DNA from: Bacteroidia bacterium
GTDB taxonomy: Bacteria; Bacteroidota; Bacteroidia; J057
Reading direction: 5' to 3'
Length of the DNA stretch: 64,000 nucleotides
NCBI GenBank assembly: GCA_041391665.1
Contig: JAWKNO010000001.1
Coordinates: forward strand, 1,054,001 to 1,118,000
Both the position numbers and the translations under genes were made by a program. The notes below the pieces were generated by a model. It worked only from the letters and a program-made list of their open reading frames with translations, had not been told where the DNA came from and made no database searches. This document shows positions 44,002-52,666 of this stretch, in pieces. Numbering within the stretch: the stretch's first letter is position 1; every line of letters starts with the position of its first letter.

Positions 44002-45612
44002 TTACCTGGATGGTTCTTTTTGGGAAATTGCAGTGTGAAACTGGTATCTGTGATCAGTTCTCTCTTTTTGATGCAATCCCACAATGGTCAACTCAATACC
44101 CTTGTGTTTGGCATTTTCCCTGAAATCTTCAATAATTTCAATGACATCTCTGTCGATATTAATAGATCTTGAAGCATCAATCACAACATGGGTTTTGGGG
44201 GGAATCGTATGTAGGGTATTGAGAATAGCAGCCTTGTTGATAAACGTAACCTCCTGCGCCAGTTCCAGCCTGAAATGCGTTTCGTCTTCCTTCTGAGGAG
44301 AGAAGAAAAATGGCGTTTTGTAGTTGTTAAATAAAATATAAAACACTGCGATGACCATTCCCAAAGCAATCCCTATCAGTAAATCGGTAAAAACAATCCC
44401 AAGAATCGTTACAATAAAAGGGACAAACTGCCCCAGGCCCAACTGATACATTTCTTTGAATATGGCAGGCTTGGCCAGTTTATAACCCACCATCAGCAAA
44501 ATTGCTGCAAGACTTGCCAGCGGAATCATATTTAGCCAAAGCGGTATAGCCATGGCCGATATCAGCAATAATATGCCGTGGAAGAAAGCCGCGGCTTTTG
44601 TTTTTCCGCCAGACTGAATATTAGCCGAACTTCTCACAATCACCTGGGTGATTGGCAATCCGCCTATAAGCCCTGAAATAATATTGCCAATCCCCTGAGC
44701 CTGAAGCTCCCGGTTGGTGGGAGTAACCCTTTTGTAAGGGTCAAGTTTGTCTGTCGCTTCTACACATAATAAGGTCTCCAGGCTCGCCACAATCGCCATG
44801 GTAATGCCGATAATATAAATTTCTTTATTCCCAAGCTGGGAGAAATCGGGAAAAGTAAATTGCCCCAAAAACCCTGAAAATGAATCCGGAACAGGTATTT
44901 CAACAAGATGTTGAGGGTCAATCGCTAATGTCTCGTTCCCGCTAAAAAGCAAGTTCAGACCTATACCTGTCAGTACAGCTACCAGCGGCCCCTGAATCAG
45001 TGTGGTAAATTTTTGCCTTTTCATAAAGGGCTGTTCCCATATAATCAACAGCGCCAACGATACCATCGCAATAACGACTGCGCCGGGTGTTATTCCATTG
45101 AGCATATAAAACAGCTCAGACAAGGTATTGTGCCCATCTGCCTGGAAAAATTCAAAATCACCTTCCAGGTCCTGATCATAACCCAAAATATGGGGAATCT
45201 GCTTCAATATGATTACAATACCAATACCTGAAAGCATACCCTTGATCACAGAAGTAGGAAAGTAATAGCCAATAATTCCCGCCCGCGCAAACCCCAATAT
45301 CAACTGGATAATACCAGCGATTACTACTGCCAGCAAAAACTTCTCAAAAGCACCCGGCCCCAGATCCTGAATCGCAGTGAAGACGATGACTGCAAGTCCT
45401 GCAGCAGGTCCGCTTACGCCCAGTGGAGAACGACTAACCAGGGCGACAACTGTGCCTCCGACTATTCCTGCAATAATACCCGCAAATGGCGGCGCACCAG
45501 AAGCTAGTGCTATCCCCAGACAAAGTGGCAAAGCGACAAGAAATACAACCAGCCCAGCCGGCAGATCATCTCTCCAATGACCCAACAGACCATCCTTATG
45601 AAATGGATTCAT
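44002..45612 (-). CDS. SulP-family anion transporter with STAS domain
   Basis: This 536-residue inner-membrane transporter carries sulfate, bicarbonate or related anions. The N-terminal signature (DLPAGLVVFLVALPLCLGIA) and the SPLGVSGPAAGLAVIV segment of the substrate site are present, with 10-12 or more membrane spans. A C-terminal STAS domain (about 430-520, HVVIDASRSINIDRDVIEIIEDF) follows. This subgroup is often linked with carbonic anhydrase and bicarbonate uptake, but no such gene is adjacent. The gene stands alone. Confidence 0.94.
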   Translation of the reverse strand: MNPFHKDGLLGHWRDDLPAGLVVFLVALPLCLGIALASGAPPFAGIIAGIVGGTVVALVSRSPLGVSGPAAGLAVIVFTAIQDLGPGAFEKFLLAVVIAGIIQLILGFARAGIIGYYFPTSVIKGMLSGIGIVIILKQIPHILGYDQDLEGDFEFFQADGHNTLSELFYMLNGITPGAVVIAMVSLALLIIWEQPFMKRQKFTTLIQGPLVAVLTGIGLNLLFSGNETLAIDPQHLVEIPVPDSFSGFLGQFTFPDFSQLGNKEIYIIGITMAIVASLETLLCVEATDKLDPYKRVTPTNRELQAQGIGNIISGLIGGLPITQVIVRSSANIQSGGKTKAAAFFHGILLLISAMAIPLWLNMIPLASLAAILLMVGYKLAKPAIFKEMYQLGLGQFVPFIVTILGIVFTDLLIGIALGMVIAVFYILFNNYKTPFFFSPQKEDETHFRLELAQEVTFINKAAILNTLHTIPPKTHVVIDASRSINIDRDVIEIIEDFRENAKHKGIELTIVGLHQKERTDHRYQFHTAISQKEPSR

Positions 45613-45660
45613 TATTTGTTTGTTAGAATAAAAAAATTGAAAAAATAGAAGGGGAATTAT

Positions 45661-46005
45661 TTAGGAAAGGGCTTCCGGAGGAGGTAAAATAATTTCGGAG
45701 AAATACCCGGAGTACCAGACGGACGCAGTGTCGGCGTAAAAAACAATCAGTGCGCGGGGTTGTAATAGTGTCTGGTGGTAATAGAAAAAATGGTCGGTTT
45801 CTGTTTTTTCGTCTGCTCCGTTGTTTTCTCCGTCAACTGGCTGTTCAATTTCAGCAGAAGTAACGGATTGTGCATGCAGGGACAATAAAATTTCTATTGC
45901 TGGCCTGAAAAGGAATATAGAAATCCCTAATACAAAAAAAAGCGCTGAGACTTTGGTTTGTTTAATAGCGAAAATTTGAGCGATATGTCTGTAGAAAACC
46001 GTCAA
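45661..46005 (-). CDS. Small membrane-anchored protein of unknown function, coupled to TetR gene
   Basis: The protein has 114 residues with one hydrophobic segment near 20-42 (SALFFVLGISIFLFRPAIEILL), then a polar region rich in Glu, Asp and Asn. I do not recognise it. Its ATG overlaps the TetR stop by four bases (ATGA), so the two are translationally coupled. It is therefore likely to be expressed at the same time as that regulator. Confidence 0.6.
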   Translation of the reverse strand: MTVFYRHIAQIFAIKQTKVSALFFVLGISIFLFRPAIEILLSLHAQSVTSAEIEQPVDGENNGADEKTETDHFFYYHQTLLQPRALIVFYADTASVWYSGYFSEIILPPPEALS

Positions 46006-46688
46006 CTTTTATCTTTTCTAATCATACTAAAAACCATTTCTGTATAAAACCGGGTGATTATTCCGGCGTCATTTTGGGTATCTGTTACTGATGGCAGATG
46101 GTCTGAAAAAAACTTCTGTAAATGTGCTCCCTCAATTACGGAAGAAATCAGCATATGTGGAAATTCAAATGAAGGATTTATATCCAATACCATCTGGCTG
46201 ATTCGGTTTACCAGCCGCTTATAACCGGCAAAATATCCTTCGCGGTTCTCATCATCCACTTCTTTGGTAAGATAGGTTTTGGCTGCTTCTGCCACTACAA
46301 TCCGGTCAAGCAGTACTTCATTGATGTAGTTATCTCCCGAGTTTTCGGTAATGGTTTCTGTAACAATTTCAATGGCCTTTTGCAGCTTGTCTTCCGGCAA
46401 GGGAATGTTCACGGTCGCAAATACCAGCCGGTATTCCATCCATCCCCAGTACCAGCAGGTAAGATACAACAACAGCTTGTGTTTATTTTCAAAATACCGG
46501 TAAATGGTGCTTTCGGGCGAACCAGTTTTTTCTCCCAGTTTTTTGAAAGAAAACTTCTCAAAACCGATTTCATGGATCAATTCGACGGAATGACGGATAA
46601 TATCATTTCCCAACCGGGAAGAATCGGGGTCTTTCAGGTACAGGCCGTTGTGAACGGTAATCTTTATTTGAGAAAATAAATCTTTCAT
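46002..46688 (-). CDS. TetR-family transcriptional regulator
   Basis: The regulator has 228 residues from ATG 46688 (19 more codons are open upstream). The N-terminal helix-turn-helix covers about 25-75 (FEKFSFKKLGEKTGSPESTIYRYFENKHKLLLYL); a longer ligand-binding part follows. It overlaps the small membrane-protein gene by four bases. It is divergent from the Gfo/Idh/MocA gene, with a near-perfect inverted repeat at 46741-46764 between them. Both the downstream gene and the divergent gene are possible targets. Confidence 0.9.
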   Translation of the reverse strand: MKDLFSQIKITVHNGLYLKDPDSSRLGNDIIRHSVELIHEIGFEKFSFKKLGEKTGSPESTIYRYFENKHKLLLYLTCWYWGWMEYRLVFATVNIPLPEDKLQKAIEIVTETITENSGDNYINEVLLDRIVVAEAAKTYLTKEVDDENREGYFAGYKRLVNRISQMVLDINPSFEFPHMLISSVIEGAHLQKFFSDHLPSVTDTQNDAGIITRFYTEMVFSMIRKDKS

Positions 46689-46740
46689 CGGATTCTTCCT
46701 GTGAGGTCGTCGAAAAAGGGTGTCTAACAAATGTAATAGT

Positions 46741-46764
46741 AACACTTGTATTTATGCAAATGTT
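46741..46764. promoter_or_regulatory. Inverted repeat in a divergent promoter, candidate TetR operator
   Basis: AACACTTG (46741-46748) and CAAATGTT (46757-46764) match as an inverted repeat with one mismatch, around 8 bases. It lies between the TetR start and the Gfo/Idh/MocA start. Confidence 0.4.
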
Positions 46765-46868
46765 TATCATCAAATGGTCTGTATTCCGGCATCATTGGCT
46801 GTGTTTTTTTATGGGTCTTGCAGATTCAAACTTTTTTGTAACTTATTCCCCATAAATACTACTGACTC

Positions 46869-48161
46869 ATGAATCGCAGATCCTTTCTCAAAACAACCGC
46901 CGCCGCCGGTGTCACTTATTCAGCCTTACCGCTGATATCAGCCCTTCGCCGTACCACGAAGTATCGCCTTGCGCTGATTGGCAGTGGCTGGTGGGGCATG
47001 AATATCCTTCGCGAAGCCATCGCCTTCGGCGATTGTAAGGTCGTCGCAGTCTGCGACGTGGACCGCCGTCATCTCGACGCCGCTGTCACCGAAATCAATA
47101 CCCTCAACGGCGACCGCCCCAAAGCCTACGGCGATTACCGCGAAATGCTCAAAAAAGAAAAACCGGAAATCGTCATCGTCGGTACCCCTGACCACTGGCA
47201 TGCGCTATGCGCCATTGCGGCCATCGAAAGTGGTGCCCACGTTTATGTCGAAAAACCGATCAGCCATACGATCAACGAGGGGAAAGCGATGGTCGCTGCC
47301 GCCCGAAACCACAACCGCGTGGTGCAGGTTGGTACACACCGCCGTGTCTCCCCACATAATATTTCCGCCCGTGAATTTATCCAGCAGGGAAAAGTAGGCA
47401 AAATCAGCGAGGTCAAATGTTTTGTCAACTACGGCCAAAACGCAGGTACCAAAGCTCCCGATGCCGAACCACCCAAAGAACTGGACTGGGATATGTGGTG
47501 TGGCCCGGCTCCGCTCCGGCCTTACAACCCCGGCATTCACCCCAAAGGCTTCCGTAATTATGTCGAATACGCCAATGGCACCATCGGCGACTGGGGCATC
47601 CACTGGTTTGATCAGGTGTTGTGGGTAATGGAAGAAAAATACCCCAAAACGGTCTTTTCTACCGGAGGAACTTTTGTGAAAGAAAACGGCATCAACGCGC
47701 CCGATACTCAGATGGCTGTCTTCGGATTTGAAAATTTTACGATGACCTGGGAGCATAAGCTATGCGCCCCCAATGCCAATGAAGATCACAATGTAGGTTG
47801 TTATTTTTACGGCACAGAAGGCACTTTCCATATCGGCTGGCTCGATGGCTGGACCTTTTACCCGGCAGATAAAAAGAAGGAGAAAATCAATTTCCCGCCC
47901 ACCCTTCACCAGCCCGATGCTCAGAATATCAAAGAACTCTGGGCAGACTTCATGGATTCGATCGAAAACAACCGCCGCCCGGTTTGTGATATTGAAATCG
48001 GCCACCGTTCCACCAGTGTGAGTCTGCTTGCTATGCTTTCCTATAATCTCGGTCGCAGTGTGATCTGGGATGGGGAAAAAGAAATGGTAGTAGGAGATGA
48101 CGAAGCCAATAAACTCCTATACCGCGACTATCGCGGCGAATGGAAATATCCGGGGATGTGA
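46869..48161 (+). CDS. Tat-exported Gfo/Idh/MocA-family oxidoreductase
   Basis: The protein has 430 residues. The N-terminus MNRRSFLKTTAAAG is a Tat signal, so the folded, cofactor-loaded enzyme is exported. The Rossmann part has ALIGSGWWG; the catalytic lysine is K129 in EKPISHTINEG. The C-terminal part has GDWGIHWFDQVLW. The family oxidises or reduces sugars and cyclitols with tightly bound NAD(P), and Tat-exported members are common in Bacteroidota. The next gene overlaps its last 22 bases. Confidence 0.94.
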   Translation: MNRRSFLKTTAAAGVTYSALPLISALRRTTKYRLALIGSGWWGMNILREAIAFGDCKVVAVCDVDRRHLDAAVTEINTLNGDRPKAYGDYREMLKKEKPEIVIVGTPDHWHALCAIAAIESGAHVYVEKPISHTINEGKAMVAAARNHNRVVQVGTHRRVSPHNISAREFIQQGKVGKISEVKCFVNYGQNAGTKAPDAEPPKELDWDMWCGPAPLRPYNPGIHPKGFRNYVEYANGTIGDWGIHWFDQVLWVMEEKYPKTVFSTGGTFVKENGINAPDTQMAVFGFENFTMTWEHKLCAPNANEDHNVGCYFYGTEGTFHIGWLDGWTFYPADKKKEKINFPPTLHQPDAQNIKELWADFMDSIENNRRPVCDIEIGHRSTSVSLLAMLSYNLGRSVIWDGEKEMVVGDDEANKLLYRDYRGEWKYPGM

Positions 48162-48739
48162 CCTACGAACTAGAAAAATATATCCAATCGTATTTTGGTA
48201 TTCCCAAAAACGATGTTGAGCGGATTATCTCCTTTTTCCGAAAGGAAGAACTGAAGAAAAATGACTTCTTCCTGAAAGCAGATAGCTATTCCGACAGGCT
48301 GGGATTTATTGAATCGGGGATTGTGCGCGAGTTTCTGAATGCGGATGGAAAGGAAGTAACCAAATGGATTTCTTCGCCAGGATACTTTGTGGTAGATCTG
48401 GCGAGTTTTCTGTTTGACAAACCCGCCCGCTGGAATCTTCAGGCGCTGACAGACTGTGAGCTACATGTTATCTGTAAATCTGACTATGATAAAATTGGTC
48501 AGCTAGTACCTGCCTGGCAGGAGTTGGAGAAACTGTTTATCGCCCGTTGTTTTACCATTCTGGAAGAGCGGATTGTCACCCATTTATCTCTGACTGCAGA
48601 AGCGCGCTATGAGATGTTTTTTCAGTTTGCCCCGGGTTTGTTTAACCAGGTTCCGCTTCAGTACCTGGCTTCCATGCTGGGCATGACTCCCGAAACTTTC
48701 AGCCGTATCAGAAAAAAACTGGCGGAAAAAACTTCTTGA
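48140..48739 (+). CDS. Crp/Fnr-family transcriptional regulator
   Basis: The regulator has 199 residues. The N-terminal cyclic-nucleotide-binding fold (about 15-130; LGFIESGIVREFLNADGKEVTKWI) is followed by a C-terminal winged helix (VPLQYLASMLGMTPETFSRIRKKLAEK). The cAMP phosphate-binding R-A signature is not evident, so the ligand may be another molecule or none. The ATG at 48140 lies inside the Gfo/Idh gene; GTG 48158 is an alternative that nearly abolishes the overlap. It precedes the SRPBCC gene by 63 bp. Confidence 0.9.
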   Translation: MEISGDVTYELEKYIQSYFGIPKNDVERIISFFRKEELKKNDFFLKADSYSDRLGFIESGIVREFLNADGKEVTKWISSPGYFVVDLASFLFDKPARWNLQALTDCELHVICKSDYDKIGQLVPAWQELEKLFIARCFTILEERIVTHLSLTAEARYEMFFQFAPGLFNQVPLQYLASMLGMTPETFSRIRKKLAEKTS

Positions 48740-48802
48740 TATTTGTCAAGAGAGCTGATTTCTGAGAGGCCGACCTTTACCTTATACTTAACAACAAGGT
48801 AA

Positions 48803-49231
48803 ATGAAAGTCAATCAACAAGCACCTGTATTTCAGGAAGCACAAATTCAGATTCAGGTTAGCCCTGAAAAAGTATGGTCTGTTTTGACCAATATCAGCAA
48901 CTGGACCAACTGGAATCCCAAAATCACGCGGTCCGAAATGAGTGAAAAGCCCGTTGTTGGCGCAAAATTTCGCTGGACGGTCAACGGCGCAAAAATCAAG
49001 TCGGTTTTACACACCGTGGATATTGGTAAAACCTTTGGATGGAGCGGTACAACCTTTGGTGGCTCGGCGATACACAACTGGCATCTCGAAAGCAAAAATG
49101 GCGGTACTCAGGTAAGGGTGGAAGAAAGCATGGAAGGCTGGCTGGTCGCCTTATTCAAATCCAAAATGAACAACGACCTGAAAAAAGACATGGTCTTTTG
49201 GTTGGAGCAATTAAAACATGAATGTGAGTAG
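48803..49231 (+). CDS. SRPBCC-domain protein (AHSA1/polyketide-cyclase-like)
   Basis: This 142-residue single SRPBCC domain starts with AQIQIQVSPEKVWSVLTNISNWTNWNPKI, the typical first strand and helix. HNWHLESKNGGTQVRVEESMEGW and the final helix LKKDMVFWLEQLKHE complete the fold. It probably binds a small hydrophobic ligand. It follows the Crp/Fnr gene by 63 bp and may be co-expressed. Its stop codon touches the tandem palindrome array. Confidence 0.87.
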   Translation: MKVNQQAPVFQEAQIQIQVSPEKVWSVLTNISNWTNWNPKITRSEMSEKPVVGAKFRWTVNGAKIKSVLHTVDIGKTFGWSGTTFGGSAIHNWHLESKNGGTQVRVEESMEGWLVALFKSKMNNDLKKDMVFWLEQLKHECE

Positions 49232-49233
49232 AG

Positions 49234-49385
49234 CCAGATAATTATCTGGCTCATGATAGGTCAGATAATTATCTGGCTCATAACAGGTCAGATGATTATC
49301 TGGCTCATAACAGGTCAGATGATTATCTGGCTCATAACAGGCCAGATAATTATCTGGCTCATAACAGGCCAGATAATTATCTGGC
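49234..49385. repeat. Tandem array of 27-bp units, each with a 16-bp palindrome
   Basis: Five full 27-bp units begin at 49234, 49261, 49288, 49315 and 49342, and a 17-bp partial unit begins at 49369. The unit consensus is YCAGATRATTATCTGGC followed by TCATAACAGG, with only a few differences between copies. CCAGATAATTATCTGG is a perfect palindrome. The array fills the space between two convergent genes and supplies the last codons of the minus-strand one. Confidence 0.95.
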
Positions 49386-49592
49386 CCTACAGTTAATCTT
49401 TAATTTTTGGGAAATCCATTCCAAATTTAGAGCAATGAGCACGGCAGGCCCGACAACGACCAGGCTTCGGAGCATTGCTTGCCATATTGGGACATTCATA
49501 TAATGCTCCGGATCCATTTTAGCAATGACAAGGTAAAAAACCCCTGTACTAAAGGCCAATAAACCAATGGTGAGAATAATTTTTTTTGCCAT
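49377..49592 (-). CDS. Small two-helix membrane protein of unknown function
   Basis: The protein has 71 residues with two hydrophobic segments (IILTIGLLAFSTGVFYLVIA and AMLRSLVVVGPAVLIALNL). I do not recognise the family. The last residues and the stop codon are supplied by the palindromic array, so the array may have replaced the original gene end. The clean start and membrane-protein composition support coding. Confidence 0.6.
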   Translation of the reverse strand: MAKKIILTIGLLAFSTGVFYLVIAKMDPEHYMNVPIWQAMLRSLVVVGPAVLIALNLEWISQKLKINCRAR

Positions 49593-49754
49593 AGCTGTGG
49601 ATTTGACTTACCCTAAATATGGTAAAAAAATATTTTCTCTCCCAAAATGCATAATTGCGCCAAACACATAAAGACCTCCAATGTCAACTGGTTTGAAAGT
49701 CGAATAATTTATTTTTGGAGAAAAGGGCTTCCCATAGAGAGTAAAAATCCCGCC

Positions 49755-50669
49755 CTACCTCGTCAAACGCCGGAAGGCGTCTTCAAGGGTAAACGTCTGT
49801 TTGCTCATGGAAAGGATCACATTATTTTGTTTTACACAAGTCTGGAAAAGCTCCCGGCGAATGTCGGTGTGAACCGCTGCATGAATGTGAAATTCGGTAG
49901 GCGAAATGCCTTCCACAGATTTTACCCCTTCCATCTTTTCTATCGCCGAAAAGTCAAACCCCGGCGTTTCAAACTCTACGCGAATCAGGGTTTCGTCTTC
50001 GGCAATGTTGCGGATATTGGCGGTGGCTTCGTCGGCTACCATTTTACCGCGGTTGATGATGATGACGCGGTCGGCAATGGATTCTACTTCAGGGAGAATA
50101 TGGGAGGAAAAAATGACGGTTTTGTCTTTGCCAATCTCTTTGATCAGGTTGCGGATATCGACAATCTGGTTGGGGTCGAGCCCGCTGGTGGGTTCGTCCA
50201 GGATGAGCACCTCCGGATTGTGGATCAGCGCCTGACAAAGCCCCACGCGCTGGCGGTAGCCTTTGGAAAGCATGCCGATTTTTTTGTGCTGCTCGCGGCC
50301 CAGGCCCGTCATTTCGATGACTTCGGCAATGCGCTGCTGTTTTTGCGGGCCGGTAATCTTGTAAATCCGCGCCACAAAGTCGAGAAACTCCTGCACATAC
50401 ATGTCGAGGTAGAGCGGGTTGTGTTCAGGTAAATAGCCCACACGTTTGCGGATTTCCAGCGGGTGGTCGAAGATATTAAAATCACCAAGAGTAACGGTTC
50501 CGCTGTCAGGCTGGAGGAAGCACGTGATGATTTTCATGGTGGTGGTTTTCCCCGCGCCGTTGGGGCCGAGGAAGCCGAGGATTTCCCCCGGATTTACCGC
50601 AAAAGAAAGATCATCGACCGCCCTTTGGGTGCCGTAGATTTTGGTGAGATTCTGAATTGTGATGGGCAT
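49755..50669 (-). CDS. gldA: Gliding-motility ABC transporter ATPase GldA
   Basis: This 304-residue ATPase is the cytoplasmic subunit of the GldAFG ABC transporter, needed for gliding in Flavobacterium and present in many Bacteroidota. Walker A is GPNGAGKTT near 35-43, the signature is LSKGYRQRVGL and Walker B is VLILDEPTSGLD. The C-terminal extension (about 220-304) matches GldA-type rather than generic ATPases. gldF and gldG are not in the window, which is common. It is divergent from the peptide-binding lipoprotein gene with a 64-bp gap. Related gliding-independent exporters exist, so the motility role is inferred. Confidence 0.88.
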   Translation of the reverse strand: MPITIQNLTKIYGTQRAVDDLSFAVNPGEILGFLGPNGAGKTTTMKIITCFLQPDSGTVTLGDFNIFDHPLEIRKRVGYLPEHNPLYLDMYVQEFLDFVARIYKITGPQKQQRIAEVIEMTGLGREQHKKIGMLSKGYRQRVGLCQALIHNPEVLILDEPTSGLDPNQIVDIRNLIKEIGKDKTVIFSSHILPEVESIADRVIIINRGKMVADEATANIRNIAEDETLIRVEFETPGFDFSAIEKMEGVKSVEGISPTEFHIHAAVHTDIRRELFQTCVKQNNVILSMSKQTFTLEDAFRRLTR

Positions 50670-50733
50670 GCGTGGATGTTTGCAATAAAAGACTCAACAA
50701 TTTTCGTATTTTGGATGAATATTACAACAAGCT

Positions 50734-52536
50734 ATGAGATTGAGAGCATTTTGTTTTTTCACACTGATTATTTCTGCCTTTCTGTTTGTCGGTTGTGAGT
50801 CCGGCAGAACTCAGGAAACCGAAGCTCCCGGAGATTATATCGAAAAAGATGGAAAGGTCTATTATCGCGGCGAAAAGAATAACGATGTAGTTGTTCATAT
50901 TTCCTCCGAACCGCCGTCTCTTCATCCGACCAATGCGCGGACGAATGCGCGCAACCTGATCCTCGAACTGGTGTTTCAGCGGCTCCTGGCGCTGGATATG
51001 ACCTCTGGAAACCTTATGCCCGAGTTGGCCGCTTTACCTGAAAGATCGGCCGATGGCCTCACTTATACCTTTGACCTTAATCCTAAAGCTGCCTGGCCTG
51101 ACGGAAAACCGATTACGGCTGAAGATGTATTATTTTCCGTGAAAGTGATGGCTGCCCCATTGGTCGATAACCTAAACCAAAAAGGATATATAGAATTCCT
51201 CAAAGACCTTCGTATTGACCCTGAAAATGATCACCGTTTTCAGGTAGAAATGAAGGAATATTATATGCACAATGACAACTTTGGGATTTATACGTTTATC
51301 CTTGATTCGCGCATTTATGACCCGGGAAACAAACTGGGCAAATATACCCTTACCCAACTGCTTGAAGAAGCAGAAAGCATTTCACAGGAAACGGATCTGA
51401 TCGCATGGGCAGAAACCTTTAACGCACCCCGTTTTGGTACGGATGTGGCAACTTTCCAGGCCGGCTCCGGACCCTATAAAATGGAAGAATGGATTACCGA
51501 ACAGCAGATTGTCCTTACCCGCAATGAAAGCTATTGGGGAAAAGGTCTGCCAGGGTACAACCACAGTCAGAATCCGGACCGGATTATTTTTAAAATTGTT
51601 CGCGACGACAACTCTCTCGAATTGCAGATCAAACAGCAGGAAGTGGACGTGAGTACCCAGCTGACTACCCAAATTTATGAAAACCTCAAATTGAGTGAGG
51701 TGGCAAATGAAAATTACCATATCGGTATTACGCCGCGTGATTCGTATGCATTTATTTTGCTCAACAACCGCCCGGACGGGATTGGCTCAAAAAAATATTT
51801 TGACGACAAGCGGACGAGACAAGCCCTGGCTTATGCAATACCGATTGCAGATATCATTGCTGATATTTATCCCAATACAGCCAAACAGACCATTTCTCCG
51901 GTTCCAATGGCCAACAGTGATTACAACAACAATATAAAACCATTTCCCTACAACCCTGACAAAGCCCGTAAATTGCTGGAGGAAGCCGGATGGAAGGATT
52001 CTGACGGTGACGATATTCTCGACAAAGTGATCGATGGCGAAAGGGTAAAATTTAGTTTTACGCTGATGTATCCGCCCAGCGACCAGGCTTTGGACGATTT
52101 TATTCAGCGTATCAAAAATGCGCTTGGAGAGGTTGGTATCAATTGTATTCCCGATCAGAAGGCAATGGGTGCCGCCGTGCCGATGATTCGTTCGCAAAAC
52201 TTCGATGCACTCGTTATGGCCTTGTCCTCACCATCTTTGGCCTATGACTTTAAGCAGATGTTTTACTCCACCAACTGGCCGGAAGGAGACAATTTTTTTG
52301 GGTTTAACAATGCCGAGGCCGACGACCTGATCGACAAAGCCCGTGTCGAACAAGACCCAAAAAGACGCAAGGAAATGGTGGACCGGATTCAGGAAATTCT
52401 GTATGACGAACAGCCCTGTACATTTTTGTTTAATCCAACCCAAAAAATCGCCATTCACAAGCGGTTTAACCATGGCGAAATGTACCCCATTGGCGACCAC
52501 GTGATTTTAAACCAGCTGGAAGTGATCAGGGAATAA
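50734..52536 (+). CDS. Peptide/oligopeptide-binding lipoprotein (SBP_bac_5)
   Basis: This 600-residue extracytoplasmic binding protein is of the DppA/OppA family. A lipoprotein signal ends in FLFVGC with C21 lipidated. The SBP_bac_5 core includes VVHISSEPPSLHPTNART, LTYTFDLNPKAAWPDGKPITAEDV and a C-terminal YSTNWPEGDNFFGFNNAEAD. No permease or ATPase gene is adjacent, so it works with components encoded elsewhere or has another role. It is monocistronic. Confidence 0.93.
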   Translation: MRLRAFCFFTLIISAFLFVGCESGRTQETEAPGDYIEKDGKVYYRGEKNNDVVVHISSEPPSLHPTNARTNARNLILELVFQRLLALDMTSGNLMPELAALPERSADGLTYTFDLNPKAAWPDGKPITAEDVLFSVKVMAAPLVDNLNQKGYIEFLKDLRIDPENDHRFQVEMKEYYMHNDNFGIYTFILDSRIYDPGNKLGKYTLTQLLEEAESISQETDLIAWAETFNAPRFGTDVATFQAGSGPYKMEEWITEQQIVLTRNESYWGKGLPGYNHSQNPDRIIFKIVRDDNSLELQIKQQEVDVSTQLTTQIYENLKLSEVANENYHIGITPRDSYAFILLNNRPDGIGSKKYFDDKRTRQALAYAIPIADIIADIYPNTAKQTISPVPMANSDYNNNIKPFPYNPDKARKLLEEAGWKDSDGDDILDKVIDGERVKFSFTLMYPPSDQALDDFIQRIKNALGEVGINCIPDQKAMGAAVPMIRSQNFDALVMALSSPSLAYDFKQMFYSTNWPEGDNFFGFNNAEADDLIDKARVEQDPKRRKEMVDRIQEILYDEQPCTFLFNPTQKIAIHKRFNHGEMYPIGDHVILNQLEVIRE

Positions 52537-52570
52537 GTGTCGATCTATATATAAATCGAAATTTTGCATC

Positions 52571-52612
52571 TCCCTGGCACGCCTGGCGTATGCTTTACGG
52601 ATATACCAGGGA
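52571..52612. repeat. Nested inverted repeats after the peptide-binding protein gene
   Basis: TCCCTGG (52571-52577) and CCAGGGA (52606-52612) are perfect arms enclosing a second palindrome, ACGCC-T-GGCGT at 52579-52589. There is no T tract. It lies between convergent genes and may end or stabilise transcripts. Confidence 0.4.
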
Positions 52613-52666
52613 CTACCATGACTAGTTTTCCGAATCTGAAATTGCCCCGGGTGGCACAGCGTATAA

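Noticed and set aside
43906..44172. Plus-strand open frame of 88 codons
   Set aside because: It overlaps the SulP terminator and the 3' end of the SulP gene on the other strand and resembles no protein family.
49234..49385. CRISPR array
   Set aside because: The units follow each other with no unique spacers, each is itself palindromic, and there are no cas genes.
49647..50432. Plus-strand open frame of 261 codons
   Set aside because: It is antisense to gldA and reads as a mirror of its codons; no recognisable motif.
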